Assembly (NCBI GenBank): GCA_003640385.1
Contig: RCAB01000253.1
Span: 27,434-91,433 of the forward strand
Source: Setaria digitata
Lineage: Eukaryota; Nematoda; Chromadorea; Rhabditida; Setariidae
Direction of reading: 5' to 3'
DNA length: 64,000 bases
The translations under genes and the position numbers were made by a program. Positions 48,201-60,872 of the stretch are shown here, in pieces. Every line of letters begins with the position of its first letter. The first letter of the stretch is position 1. Under the pieces are notes generated by a model. That model saw nothing but the letters and a program-made list of their open reading frames with translations, was not told the origin of the DNA and searched no databases.

Positions 48201-51200
48201 TTATTTATTAATATTGATACGAATTTTTTTCTTTCTCTTTTGCTTAGTTACAGGATGCATTATCATTATTTAGTTAGTTGTCTGTCAGCTTAGCTGCTGT
48301 AAAGTTTAGTTTAATAATTAAAATACAGTAACTAATTTCTGTCGTGTGTAAAACTACAGCTTAACTGAAATGATCTGAAAACCATTCGAAAAAATCCAAT
48401 TTTACCTTATTTTCTTTCTCATCCAGTTACAATAAATCTGATGGAGTATACCTACAACAAGTCTAATTAATTTCAGTGTTTGGGAACCTACAAGCAGAAA
48501 GCGGTCTTTCAAATGATTTCTTAAAATTCTAGAAAATTTGGTACTGGAAAAATTTTGCAGTTGATTCAGTAGGCTAGGAGAAGTATGATGTAGCTTATTT
48601 GTCTGAAGATGGAAAGATACACAAGTTAATTACAGCTCAAAATTTCACATAAAGGAAAATTGAAAATTGGAAAAAAAATTTTGCTTCATTTTGAATCACA
48701 GCCAGTTAAAATTAGCCAAGGAGTTGATAATCCTTTGCAGTGTTTTGCGTGCAGGAGAACTTGTAATAAAAGTCTTTTACTAGCGCTAGTTTACTGCTTC
48801 ACAATCCAGTTGTCACCATCATCATCAGTGAAATGAACTGTTTTCTGGGAAATGCAGGAAAAAAGTCCAGGAAGTTCATCTATCTGATAAAATTACCTGG
48901 CTAATTATAGCAGACAACTGAACAACTGATAAAGATGCAGTGGGCATTCTTCTATCAGTTCGTTCGTTCCTTTTCAGTTTTATCTGCATTCCTCTCTGAA
49001 TCAGTACAGATAGTTTTGATTGAAATGAAAAAATATTTTTGTTGTTTTTTGAAAATATCAACACCGACCTGTTGCTTCTTTAAATTAGCACAGAGCTTCC
49101 GCTCAATACACTTGTTTATTTATAATTTGTCAATTTTCATATTTTTATTGCTCGCTTATTTTTCCTTTTCTTTCAGCTCGTTTCCTAGCACTTCACACCT
49201 TCCTCCTATATCGCATTTGAAACAAGTGCTCAGGTGATAGTTTAGTAATTATTTTTCTCGTAATAATGCTTCAGGAGCAAATATAAAATGATAATACTGT
49301 TGGAATGGGTGGCGAACAAAAAGTTACTATTATGGTTAATCGGTTTTATTATTTCAGTTTTTGCTTTAAACCGAATTAATTATTTATCCTTTCAACTGTA
49401 ATCTCTGAAGTGTTGTGCTACTACTCATTATCGTTTGCTTAAACTGTTTCTATTTATAGTTAGTACTGTTTTTTTGCACAATTAATTATTAGCAGTTTAT
49501 CAAAAATAATTATTTTCAGCATTCATTATAGTCATCCTCATAACTATGGTTATTGTTTTCTCCAGCATAACAATAATTATTAGTCATTATTTAATGAGTT
49601 AATTGACTAACTAATTGTTGCCATTACTACGATTGCTGTAATCATTCTGCCAATTTTGAATGTTCTACAATGGAATTCCTGCCTTACTGCTGTTTTCGGT
49701 GAAGTGTGAACAAATTTTTTTTTTTTCACTTTTAAGTCTTGAAATTGATAACAGATTAGCTTGGGAGAGGAATTTGTGCAGGGAAACAATTATACTCGCG
49801 AAATGATTAGCCGAAAATTCCACAAGTCAACTGATGCATCATTCATCTTTAGACATAAAAGATAGACAGCAAATCTTTCACAGCTTCGGTGACATTTTTT
49901 TGCAAGAAGTGGTTGCCGGTATTCTCTCCTCATTAATTTAATTTCAGTCGAAAATCAAAAAATAGCTGAAATATATTTTAGCTTGTTATGCTCCTGCTAA
50001 TATGACTATTGGTAGTAGACATTAATCAGTGTGTTGATAAACATATCTTTCATCGGTTTACATTTCAGAACGAGTCATGTGAAGGGTTAAATCAGCGCCG
50101 ATTGTGATGAACAAGTTTTCTAATTTTCATCCAACACTGAACTGCTTTTACATTTTTAACACTCCGCTCCTACACCTCCTCCTGAAGTTAATACCTGTTG
50201 AAATAGTGATAATTACAAATAATCTCTTTCGAATTTGAAACGAATAATTTTTTTTTTCGCTCTAAAATCGGTGCACCTTGTAGATTACTATTTACTGCTA
50301 CAAATTAAATCGAATCAAATAATTTTTATTGTATTTGCTACAAAAAATTAAAAAGAAAAACTCCTGATTCCTGAGTATTTTTATCCACAAGTCCAGTACA
50401 GCAATTAATAGCATGATGGAATCTTTTCAGGATTTTTCTTTTCTCTTTCGTCTAATCTTCCTAAAATGTTCATTTCACGTTACCTAAAAAAAAAAAAAAA
50501 AAAAAAAAAGAAAAAAAAGACGTGCAGGATCTTGTCCTTTTAGTTTCACTTAATTAATAATTAAGTTTTCATTCAATTCTTTGCTAACTATACAATCCAG
50601 AAATTCTCCCCTTTTTTTAAGAAATCTTTGAAATTAAATTTTATACTAAAGATAATCTGGACCTCCTTTCTAAAAAAGAAAGTTATTAAAAACTTCATGA
50701 AATTTCAAAATAAAATGATTTAGTCTATCTATTGTACATTTATTTAGTTTTTTGTCTTCTTGAGGTTTTCTTAAATTTTATTTCAAAATTACAGTAATTT
50801 TTTTTTGTAAAAAATAAATACACATTGTCTTTAGTGCGAAATTCCATTTTAAAGAATCGCGATTTGAGAGGGTAGCCAAAACCATGCTTATTGTTGTCTT
50901 TTAATTGTCGAACAAAAATGAAAAGCATACCAATTGTTACTGATTGCAAGTTCGATTCCATGGAGCATTTTTTTCTGCATTCAGTTTTTAGTTGCCTTCC
51001 AGTCAGTCGTTGTCTAATGATGAATTATAATTTTAAATGTAGATGTTATCAGTTAATTGCATTCTGTTATCATAAGTAGTAATTTTCAGAAAAATCAAAA
51101 GATACGAATGGATGAATTGGTCATTGAAGGTATTTAAGGCCAATGTATCATTGCTTATAATTAAAATTTGGACGAGAATGATAAAAACGGAAGTGATAAC

Positions 51201-51813
51201 ACTGACAACAGTATTGCTAGCATTTTTTGTGCGCAAAACCGCAGAACAACGACAATTACTATCGGTTCCGTAAAATTTAAATTTCATACATTAAGCCACT
51301 GCAAATTGCAATCAGTCAAATTCGTAGATTATGCGTAAACATAAGTAAACAGTCGTCAAATTCTGTTTAATTTATATTTTAATGAGATTCAATTAATTTT
51401 TATATAATTATATCCTCAGAAAATAACATTTTTTCCATGTTTAAATTACTGTTTAGATTACTTGCAAGAAAATCTGCAAAATTTGGAAATTGCAATTTCA
51501 TTTCTATTTAGGCCAGACAAAAGAAGTTGAAAAATATTTTAACTAAATTTCTTTTAAAAATAAAATCGAAAACAAACAATTCTGTCGAGGCAAAAATCTG
51601 AAGCGAACACCATATATGCCCAATTAAATTCCTTACAGGAGTTTTACTTTTAGTAACTAGATCTGCTGTTGGTCATCAAATCTCTTGTTAAATGTACCGA
51701 AAAAGAAAACTTCAATGTTTCAGGAAAATTCATTGAATAGAAATGTGGCCAACCTTATCTTTTATCTTCATTAGGTTTTATGGTTAACAACAACTGAAAA
51801 TTAATATTTTCAG
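45242..51813. other. Long mostly non-coding stretch between two + strand genes
   Basis: Very AT-rich, with long A and T runs and no recognised gene. It must contain the missing 5' exon or exons of the gene at 51814. A G-quadruplex-like motif lies at 46616-46636. Minus-strand frames with hydrophobic starts occur at 46814-46999 and 51033-51287, but neither connects to further coding sequence that I can see. Confidence 0.5.
46616..46636 (+). other. G-quadruplex-like motif
   Basis: Four G-runs of 3, 4, 4 and 7 separated by single bases fit the G3+N1-7 quadruplex pattern on the + strand. This is exceptional in such AT-rich DNA. Confidence 0.7.
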
Positions 51814-54800
51814 GCTTTTCATACAGCTGCATTTATACCTATAAATTTACAAATCCCACCCGGAAGGAACAGGTGAAATTTAAATCATTTTTATTTAATG
51901 GAATTTTTTTTCATCTGTTAAACAGTTTTTTGTTTTGACCTAATTACTTGAGCATTCGTTGCGCTACTTACTTTATTTTTTATATGCTTATTTACAGAAA
52001 AAGAAAACATCGAAAAAAAAAAAATAAGAACTATGAGAAATTGTAAGCCCTGCTTTTAATAAATTCAATTCCTCATCTTCATCTTCGATCATAATTATGA
52101 AGTCAAATTGGTTTTAATGAAATTTTTCAGAAATTCTAAAAATGTTTTTATTTTTTATTTTCCATCTATAAAGAAAAATCTTTGATTTACTCAAACTTTT
52201 ATGTTTGCAAATGAAATGTAACGGTTAGGCAGCAACTATCAACATTGCTTTTGAAACCAGAAATAGAATAGAAGTAACTTTCGATAAAAAAGAAGAGGAA
52301 AACTAGTAGATAGAAGATTTTGCAATCATTTTAGTTTCTATCTCGATACTTTTTTATTTAAGGAAAAAAAAAGGCTTTAAATTTTATTTTAATCTTCAGA
52401 ATCCTTCAATTTCGTCAATCAAATCAGCTGCTGCAGCGACAACAGTCGCAACGACGCAGTTTTCAACAACCTATAACAGCTCGCCAGGTCGTATAGTTTA
52501 TTTTAGAAGTAGCTCGGTTGGTATAAAAGAAAAATATATATTTTTCCAAAATAAATGACAATAATTAAAGACTATGTTTTGTCACATCATAAAGTAACAA
52601 TTTAAAAATCTATTTTCAGATACTACAACGACCACCTGTAATCAACCGAAAATTTGAGCAAAATTCTAAAACAAGGATTACTGGATTCGAATTTCCGAGG
52701 TCTCTCTTACATTTTAAACTTTACTGAAAATTTCATCGATATTGCAAAATCTTTTCAGTTTCTATCTCGATACTTTTTTTGATGCTAACACCATTATACT
52801 CAAAATGGTAAGGAGAAAATGTGAAATTTCCATTCCTTCTTTCTTTTCTTTCACTTTCAAAATTTTCATCTTTACCATCTACAGGAGTGCGAAATTAATG
52901 CCAAGAAGAGAACATACTGATGGGGCTCAGAAAAAAGCAGGTTTACAGAGAAATCGTCAGTTGGCGTTCATCCCCGGACCGGTTATGTTATCAGATAAAT
53001 TTCAACAGGCCAATATAAGAAATAAATCTGTGGAATCACAGTTTGTTCGTCTACGAAAGCTACTTGGATTCACTTCAGATAAAAAAAGCGCACAACTTCC
53101 AGTACAATGGTTTACCTTCCCACACGGGTAAGTTTAGGCATTCGGCATTATGCTTGAGGAAGTATCAGGTTGTTTATTGTCCAATGTAAAATTTAGCCTT
53201 TAATTTTTTGTTGTATTAGATGAAAAGATTCACTCTAAATGACGTGCGTATTTTTCTAAGGATTATTTCTTAATACAAGAGAATTGTGCACTATCGAAAA
53301 ATAACATTGATGTCTCTATTACTATGAACAGTTCATTTCAATATTCCATTTAATACAACGGAAATGATTAATTAGACAAAAATGATTGTAAACAGTATCT
53401 TGTTTTTCTGTCACTTTTCACAAAAATCTCTCCTTAAAATAGTGATTTAAAAATTACTAAACTGCAAAAAATTTGAAATATAAAAGAATTGACGAGTCTT
53501 TTCAATAGCATAATTAATTTTTATTGTCATGGCATATGTATTCTCTTAATTTAAATTTGTTTTATATAAATACATTTTATATAAATTCACTCCATCTTCC
53601 ACTAAGTATCACTTTTTTCACACACAAGAAATGAATTTGTTTCAGATTGCTCAATTTCTCGAATCGGCTCTCGACAGCTGTAAATATTGGCGCGGCAAGT
53701 CAACGACAACTTCTAACTACCACCGCAGCATCTATTTTACAAAACAAGAAGAATTCTGATAAAAAAGATGATAATCCGAGGTTATCATCATTTCGTAACA
53801 ATTCGCCATTAACATCTGATATACAGAAGCTATCAATCCCTTCGACCTTTGATCGCCCTAAAGATGTAATCTTAAGATTCGGAACTATGCTACCTAGGCA
53901 GCAACAGTTACAGCAAGAAACTCAGCTTGTTGCAGTTCAAAAAATGAGGCAAATTTCAACAGGTCAGTCTTTTAAAATTACATTTAATGATGGCACCTTC
54001 TAAACAGTGTTCCAGTCATATTATCAAATTTGAAATAGCTATACTTCATCTACACAATTACTTTCTTTCCCGAAACATGCTATAGCAATTTTTGAGAAAA
54101 TTTGCTAAAAAAAAAAGTTTTCTAAAAGTACCAACACTTTCAACTTTAAATTTGAATTCTTGACCGCACTTGACAGATGCAATGATTGAAACAGAATTCA
54201 AGTATCGATGAATTAGATCTCGCTTAGCTAAAAAAGCATTGATAAAAGATGAAACACCTGTTAGATATAATTTAATTTAATTTATGTGTACTTGAAGACT
54301 AATCTTAGCAACGATGAAACTGATCCGGTATTAAAAAATTATTCCTGATATCACCTTAAATTTTATCAAAATATCTTTACATCTTTCAACTGTTAACATT
54401 TTCGTGCTCCTGGAAAAACCACATACTCCTTGAAAAAGCAAAAGTCATAATTCAGAAATTTTTAAAAAACTGGAATGAATGACCATAAAAAAGTAAATGC
54501 AAATTTTAAAGTTTAAAGTAAACTTGCTTCAGTAATTAATCTAATGTACTTATTTGACTAAACTAAAATTTTGGAAAATAAATGATAAAACCGTTAATAT
54601 TCTGAAAAAAATTTCAGATAAGAAATAATACTCTTCCATTACTTTTCATTAACTTAAGCTACCCCTTTCTGATGAACATTGGGATTGATCACGAAACTAC
54701 AATTTTGTTTATGTTTTACTTTTTTACAGTTTCAAAACCGACCGCACCACTGGCAACATTCACTGAACAACCTTCGCCTGAAAGTTCGTCATCGCAAGGT

Positions 54801-54935
54801 GTTAGTCTACCTGGTCCACCTGGTTTTTTACCGCCTAGTGATGAAGTGATTGCGCAGCTGAATGGTGCTCAGAACTTTCGTGCCTTAGCAGAATCCATAC
54901 AGCTTGGACGACATTTCAAAAATGACACTAATTAA
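51814..54935 (+). CDS. Unrecognised basic, Gln-rich protein, 5' end not found (seven exons)
   Basis: I do not recognise this protein. Exons 51814-51872, 51998-52042, 52400-52487, 52620-52699, 52885-53127, 53646-53962 and 54730-54935 share compatible phases and typical nematode splice sites and encode 345 residues to a TAA at 54933-54935. The second exon is a dense Lys/Arg run (RKRKHRKKKNK), a likely nuclear-localisation or furin-type basic stretch. It is followed by Gln/Arg-rich sequence (LLQRQQSQRRSFQQ), a mixed domain around VESQFVRLRKLLGFTS and LPVQWFTFPHG, and a Ser/Thr/Pro tail with LPGPPGFLPPSDEVIAQLN. No catalytic motif is visible. The first exon begins in phase 0 without a Met, so at least one 5' exon lies upstream. 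A secreted precursor or a nuclear protein are both possible. Confidence 0.65.
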
Positions 54936-55955
54936 TTGGAATTTTTAGTGAACTTTTTTGTGCACTTCGCAATTTCAAGAGCTCTTTTTGGATTATGAAG
55001 TCAAAACGAGTTGTAAAATTAGCCAATCATTCACTTAAAATATTTCATGCAAAAAAATTATTTGTTTGAAAAAAAGAACTAAATTTTACAGTTGAATTGT
55101 CTAGCAAATTTGTTTCGTCTTCTGATATTCGAAATGATTTGGAACTCGTATTAAATAACTTGGAAAAAAATCATTAGGGGTCAATTTTCATCCATTTGCT
55201 CTTTAAAAAAAATTAAGCAGTGCATTTAAAATTTGAATTTCAAAATTGCAAAAGTTAAAAAGTTTCGACTGTCATTTGTAGCAAGCATTCTAAAACTTTG
55301 TCCAAATTTTTCGGTTTTCGAAATGTTCTCATCTATTTTCACGTGATCTTTGAATGTTAATAAAAACTTATTCAATCATTTAAGTCATTTTTGCCGAGAG
55401 AAAACTAAAACTTAGAATATGAAAAGTTTTTTTTTTTTTTAAATTAAATTTCAATGTAAAAATAGAAAAATCGTCCAATGCGAAACGGCTTAACAAAAAT
55501 TACAAAAGTATAGCTTTCTCATCCGTTACTGTTAATGATAGTGCTAAAACTGTTATCTTTTCTAATGTGCATCTTAGTACCAATTCCTTTTTTCCTTCTT
55601 GATTTTTACTTTTCTCAAAGATGCTTATCATTTATTTTGAATTTAATTATCCTCTTCTGAATTAATAAGTGATGTTTTTAGTTATACTATGCAAATGCAT
55701 CTCAAAATTTAGCTTAAAATTTTCTTGATGTAAATGAATTGCTTTGATAAAATACATGTCATAGTGCAACTTTATACAAACACTGCGCCTTATCAAATAC
55801 AGACAAGAAAATAAATTTTAATTTATTTCCAACAAATTTGAAAACAAGAAAGGAAAAAAAAGTCTTTGTTGCATACTCAGTTTTTACAATAAATAATACT
55901 TTCAATAGAAGTAATAATCTCCGAACAAATGTTCTTTTTTTTTATAACGAATTGT
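54936..55955. other. Intergenic region between convergent genes
   Basis: About 1 kb of AT-rich DNA between the stop codons of the + strand gene and the minus-strand tax-2-like gene. It should contain both 3' UTRs and polyadenylation sites. Nothing else is seen. Confidence 0.6.
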
Positions 55956-58900
55956 TTAATGGTAATTACAGGCTCGATTCGATTCCTCTACTACAACTGC
56001 TCCAACACGTCGTATTTCCGGTCTGATAAAGAATTTATTTACTTTGAAGAGTGAAAAAGAAAACGGACCGTTTCCTTTCAGCAAGGAAAAACAAAGAGAA
56101 TTCCTACCAGATGATTCCAAATGTTTAAGAACTGGTGAATTTGAGGGAATGACTTTCAGGACCGTCTTCAAAAGTCGCGGTGTCGAGAGGTGTGTTGATA
56201 CCTTGCAAGTTTTTTCGAGACTTTTTTCCAACTGAGCTACTTTTTTTGCTTTCTCATCTTTTTTCAGCATTTCTCTGCAAAAATAACATCATCAATCATT
56301 TGTATCAAAGCTGCGAAATCCTTTCTTTTTTATTTGCCATTGAAGCTAGGCTTTTGCAAAATAAAATCACATAATGGCGTTTAGTTTTAGGATAAGACTG
56401 AAATCGACGCGATGTTAATTTTTCTTTTTTTTTAGGAATATTAAAAACTTACCTAGCCTTCTTTTTTAATAATTGATGAGCATCAGGATAATCCTTAATC
56501 ACATCATTCAAATCTTCTTTAGAAAGAACAAATAACGTCGAATAACCTTTTGAACGAATATTTGCAGTACGACGATTATTACCACCGATTGCTAACAAGC
56601 TAGAATTTTTGATGAATTTATATGAAAAAAAGACCACTGAAATTACCAAATTTAAATAGAAAAAAGTTGAGAAAATTGATTGTTGCCAAAACTTAATCAC
56701 ATATTTTCCATGAAAAAAATTTTTGCTAGCAGAAGGATTAAAGGTTAGATGACCTAATTTCGCCAAAAACTGATCCTTCCGTAAGCTCAGCAAAAACTTT
56801 GCTATTTTGTTCGCCACCAACGACCTGAAGGACACCATCGTTGACAATATACATTTCCTTGCCAACATCACCCTAAACATTCAGCAAAGCTTTTTCATGG
56901 AATACAACAAAATTTCTGTGAAGGAAACGAATTCATTGTATTCTTTTTTGAAAATCTGATAACAGTTTATCATTTAATTTCTTCATGCATATTTCATTTA
57001 TCTTTAAAGGTAAAACTATTCTCACATCACAAAGAAATGAAGAAGGAAGTTACTTTCTTGCAAATCATATCACCAGGTAGAAAAATTACTGGGCGAAGTT
57101 TAAGTACCAATTCTCGAAGCAAAGCTCGATCGCAATCCTTTATAAATTATTAAAATTTAACATCACAAAAGAATTTGTAATTATAAAGTATTGAAAATTA
57201 GCTCCTTTAGTTGATTTCACAAAACTATTGATTGTTCTTTGTTAAGGTAAAAAATTTTAAAAAATTCATCCAAAAATACCTGAAATAGCTGAACTTTACT
57301 GAGGGTGTTATAATGAACAGAGAGAGCTAAATCCGTTTGTAACTTCAGCGGCAACTTCTCTATTAATCGTTTCTCATCTGAACAGTAATTAATGCAAGCC
57401 TTCAAACTGTTTGTATCAGCGCTTGAGAGTTATTTAATTAGACCAAGCAAATTTAATGATTTTCAGCTTGTCAAAAAAAAAAAAATCCCATTTTTTAAAA
57501 TTGCCTCTATGAAATTTTAACTTTAAATTTGTTTAGAATGAAAGAGACCTAAAGTTTTCTGCTTTTGCCATGTGTAGATGAACCAGTCGCGAACACGATT
57601 TACTGTACTCTTAGATAGACCGAGCCGTTTACATTCTCCTAACACCTGATCCATCGTCTTACGGTATTCCTCACGATTACGATTTGCGTTTGATACGATA
57701 TCTCTAATCTAACAAAGCCAGATGAAAGAATGAGTTACTACTGAGATGAAAAAAAGAAAATAAGTGGCCAAGCAACTAATGCTTTTTTGAAATAAATGAG
57801 CATATTTTAACGAAATTTCAAAATTAAGTGAAACTTACTTGTCCAAGTAACAAAGCGAAAACAAAAACACCCATCATCCACAAGAATGTCATATAAATAT
57901 ATTCAACAACGTTTGTTGGTGCAGGGTTATTACCAGTTGATGTTGCTACCGCTGTTGTAAAGTAGAAGCATCGAATGTAAGCATTTCCTGGATTGTTATA
58001 GGATGATGATAGAATTGAAGTTCAAAGTTCAGTGATTGTTTGATATTTTGGATGACAAACTCACCTTGATTGTTATAGACCCATTTGTTGAGATACCATC
58101 TGTTATTCATTCTGTAAGCAATTTGTCCGAAAGCCTGCCAAGCACTCAACATGTAATATACACAACTGTTACAGTGAATTAAATAAATCATGTATGCAAG
58201 AGTTTTCGTTATCCTGCAATCAGTCATGTCCATTTAGAAATAAAATTTCTGGTATTGATGTCTACCTTGAGACATTTACGCTGTTAGCATAGCATCAGAG
58301 AGCAAATTGTATTATTTGGAGGAATAAATTCAAAAAAAAAAGAAAAAAAACCTTATTATGTACGGATTTGAGACGGAATTGTCCAAAAGACTGAATAACT
58401 GCCAGAAAGACGGAAGCTGAAAAAGATTTATGCGAAGCAATTTTAGTTAATACCAGAATACAGTCATACAATTAGCAACATTTTTTCTATCTTAAGCTTG
58501 GAAACTTTCAACATTGAAAATAAAGTAAATTTGTTTTCGTAAAAATTGAAAAGAAACTTCACCTTAAACATACGTATAGCACGCCATGCAGCTATTGGTC
58601 CTGTCCAGATGTACAAAATATCAAATGGTGCAAGTGAGAGTAAATCGAGTTTGAAATCAGTACTGTACAGATAACGTTTCGCTGTTTCCTTCACATCTTT
58701 CTGAGCAAACAATTTTTGGATCTTCATAAATGTGGCGAAAGGCAGAAAAAAAAAAAAAAAAAAAAAGAAAGAAAAGAGAAAAACGGGATGAAACAAAAAT
58801 TTGACATAAAAATAGGAAGAAGGACCATATGGAGCATGATAGTAAGCAGATAAATGAATATATAGCGAAATAAACTAGCAAGTAGAAAAATGTCTCCTCT

Positions 58901-60675
58901 AGAATTAGATAAAATTTTAGACCAAATAAGCTTGAATATTGTAAACTCGGATGCTGTTTTTTTCCTTTCTTCTGATTTATCAGATTTATTTATTGCTTCA
59001 TTTTGCAAAACAATGAAAATTAAACATTCGCAAAAGACTGAGCATGGTTTATCCATTGCAAAGTTTGTTCTTCTTGTATCTAGAAAGGAAATTCCCTTAC
59101 CACAGGAATGCCACCACGCATGAAACGTAGTCTTGGCTTTATAAGTAATATGTCTATCAAGTAAATAGCATCAGCCACATAATCAGCTATAAGCCAGTAA
59201 ACAAGATTAGACTCAGTCTGATATGGATAAGAACTTCGTAGCGGGATGCCAAAAGCATTGTAGAGAAATGCTATCACAACTATGGTTAACCATATCAAAT
59301 ATTCTTGGTCTGAAAAAATCAAGCTTTTGATAAGGAATCTTTGAGAAAAAGAATGAAATTTCAAATAACCATTTTAATAGAATATTAATTTATTTCATTA
59401 ATCATGACTAGCTATTACATAGGATTAACTAATATATGCCATCTGATCGCTTCCTTTTTCTTAACATAAATACGCAAAGTATATTTTAAATATTATTAAA
59501 GAATTATCACTTGAAAAAGTAATTAAATATCATCGAAATAATAGCTTTAGCAGAATCTACCACAATCTAAAAATAAGGGATAATTACCATCTTCTTTCAG
59601 TCATAGAATATTGGTGTTACGGAAGAAGATGAATTACGAGCTTAGATCAAGAATTACTTTTACTGTAAAAATATTGTTAAACAAACGGCATGAATCAAGG
59701 GATGAAAAAAAGATTCGTCGTAAGCAACTAATAGATTTGTTTGCATCACCATTATTTGTAGGGGATATTGCTCGCTAAAATATAAAATTTTCAGTCCTTA
59801 TTAAAAATTTAAAAGTTTTGTCTATCCATTTTTTTCATGCATTTCATTATTTTTGTATTTTCATGCAAAAACGAGTAAATCAAAGAACTTTTAATTAAAT
59901 TTCAAAATAATTTTAAAATATTTAAAGAACGAACTTGCAGTCCGATTAGAGACATCAAGCTTGGACGTCGTTCCTTTCTAGCGACTTCTAAAGATTCTGC
60001 GTTTTCTTTTTCTTCTTCAGATTCTCGAGTTATTTCATCAATCATCTATCCAACACAAATATTAAGAGTTGCAAAAGATAAAAGCATATCAACCAATTAT
60101 TGCCAAAATTTTTGTTGCAAAAAAAAGAAATAGAAGGATTAATTAAATTCTTACTAGATAGCACATAAAATACTCAATAACTTAATAACCAATCAATGTA
60201 GAAACTCACTGATGAACACAAAACTGAATGGGAAAACACAAGGGATGTTTTGGATTTGGTTTTTTTTTTTCACTCTTAAAATAAAATTAAGTCATTGAAT
60301 ATAACGTCAATTTCTAACTATTCTGCTTTAACAAAAGCCAATTGTTAGTACTATTTATCAGAAGAAAAAAGTAATATTATGAATGATAATTTAATTCTAT
60401 GCCTGCGAAGTGCGACGTCGTATGTTACCGGCTAAAGCATGAAGTTTTTCTTTCATGATAAATGATAGTCTAGATTGATTATCAGCATCACTAATATCGT
60501 TTGTACATAAACCAGTCATTTGGACATCTCCTTCAAAACTATTTGAAGGTTGGTTTTGTTCTTGGATTTCCTCATTCTGTTCTAGGATGTTGCAGTGTGC
60601 ATTTGGAATTTCCAGTGATAATTTCTCGATAGAATTTGAAGAATGTTTATTCATAATTGAGCTTTCATTCTTCAT
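55956..60675 (-). CDS. tax-2: TAX-2-like cyclic-nucleotide-gated cation channel beta subunit
   Basis: Plasma-membrane channel subunit of sensory neurons, opened by cGMP together with a TAX-4-type alpha subunit. Exons in transcript order: 60403-60675, 59935-60045, 59750-59774 (tentative microexon), 59101-59309, 58563-58700, 58352-58416, 58065-58213, 57839-57987, 57549-57708, 57280-57377, 57054-57137, 56754-56872, 56453-56599, 55956-56274; 681 aa. The N-terminus is charged and cytoplasmic. S1-S2 lie in exon 4 ([19 protein letters not shown]), S3-S4 in exons 5-6, S5 in exon 7 ([17 protein letters not shown]), and the pore loop [10 protein letters not shown] (338-347) and S6 in exon 8. The C-linker spans exons 9-10. 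The cyclic-nucleotide-binding domain, about 455-575, has FGEI and NRRTANIRS with the ligand-contacting Arg-Thr at 537-538. The intron after exon 1 appears to start with GC. The short pore without the alpha-type Glu supports the beta type. Exon 3 and the C-terminal end are least certain. Confidence 0.92.
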
Positions 60676-60678
60676 CGT

Positions 60679-60872
60679 TGTTTGCAACTCCCTGAAAACA
60701 AGCGTACTAAATGCTTCTGAACTTACAGATGGCGCAATAAGAAACATATTAAAATTATTTTGTTCTAACATATTNCTGTTTGCAACTCCCTGAAAACAAG
60801 CGTACTAAATGCTTCTGTACTTACAGATGGCGCAATAAGAAACATATTAAAATTATTTTGTTCTAACATATT
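60679..60872. repeat. 96-bp direct duplication around a single N (probable assembly scar)
   Basis: 60679-60774 and 60777-60872 are the same 96 bases with one mismatch (60720 A against 60818 T). An N at 60775 separates them. This is the second place in the window where an N adjoins a duplicated flank, which points to an unmerged overlap or two haplotypes. The tax-2 acceptor-like site lies inside the first copy. Confidence 0.85.
60692..60693 (-). other. Probable spliced-leader trans-splice acceptor for tax-2
   Basis: Read on the minus strand, CTTGTTTTCAG ends here, 16 bases before the ATG at 60675. It makes that Met the likely start. The longer frame from 60771 would instead read through this acceptor. 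Confidence 0.5.

Noticed and set aside
56044..56235. Plus-strand frame [16 protein letters not shown]...
   Set aside because: Antisense of the last tax-2 exon, whose frame continues from the conserved cyclic-nucleotide-binding domain.
57940..57990. Suspected frameshift in the pore exon of tax-2
   Set aside because: On recounting, the T-run before the pore loop has three T's and the frame is intact; exon length (149) fits its neighbours.
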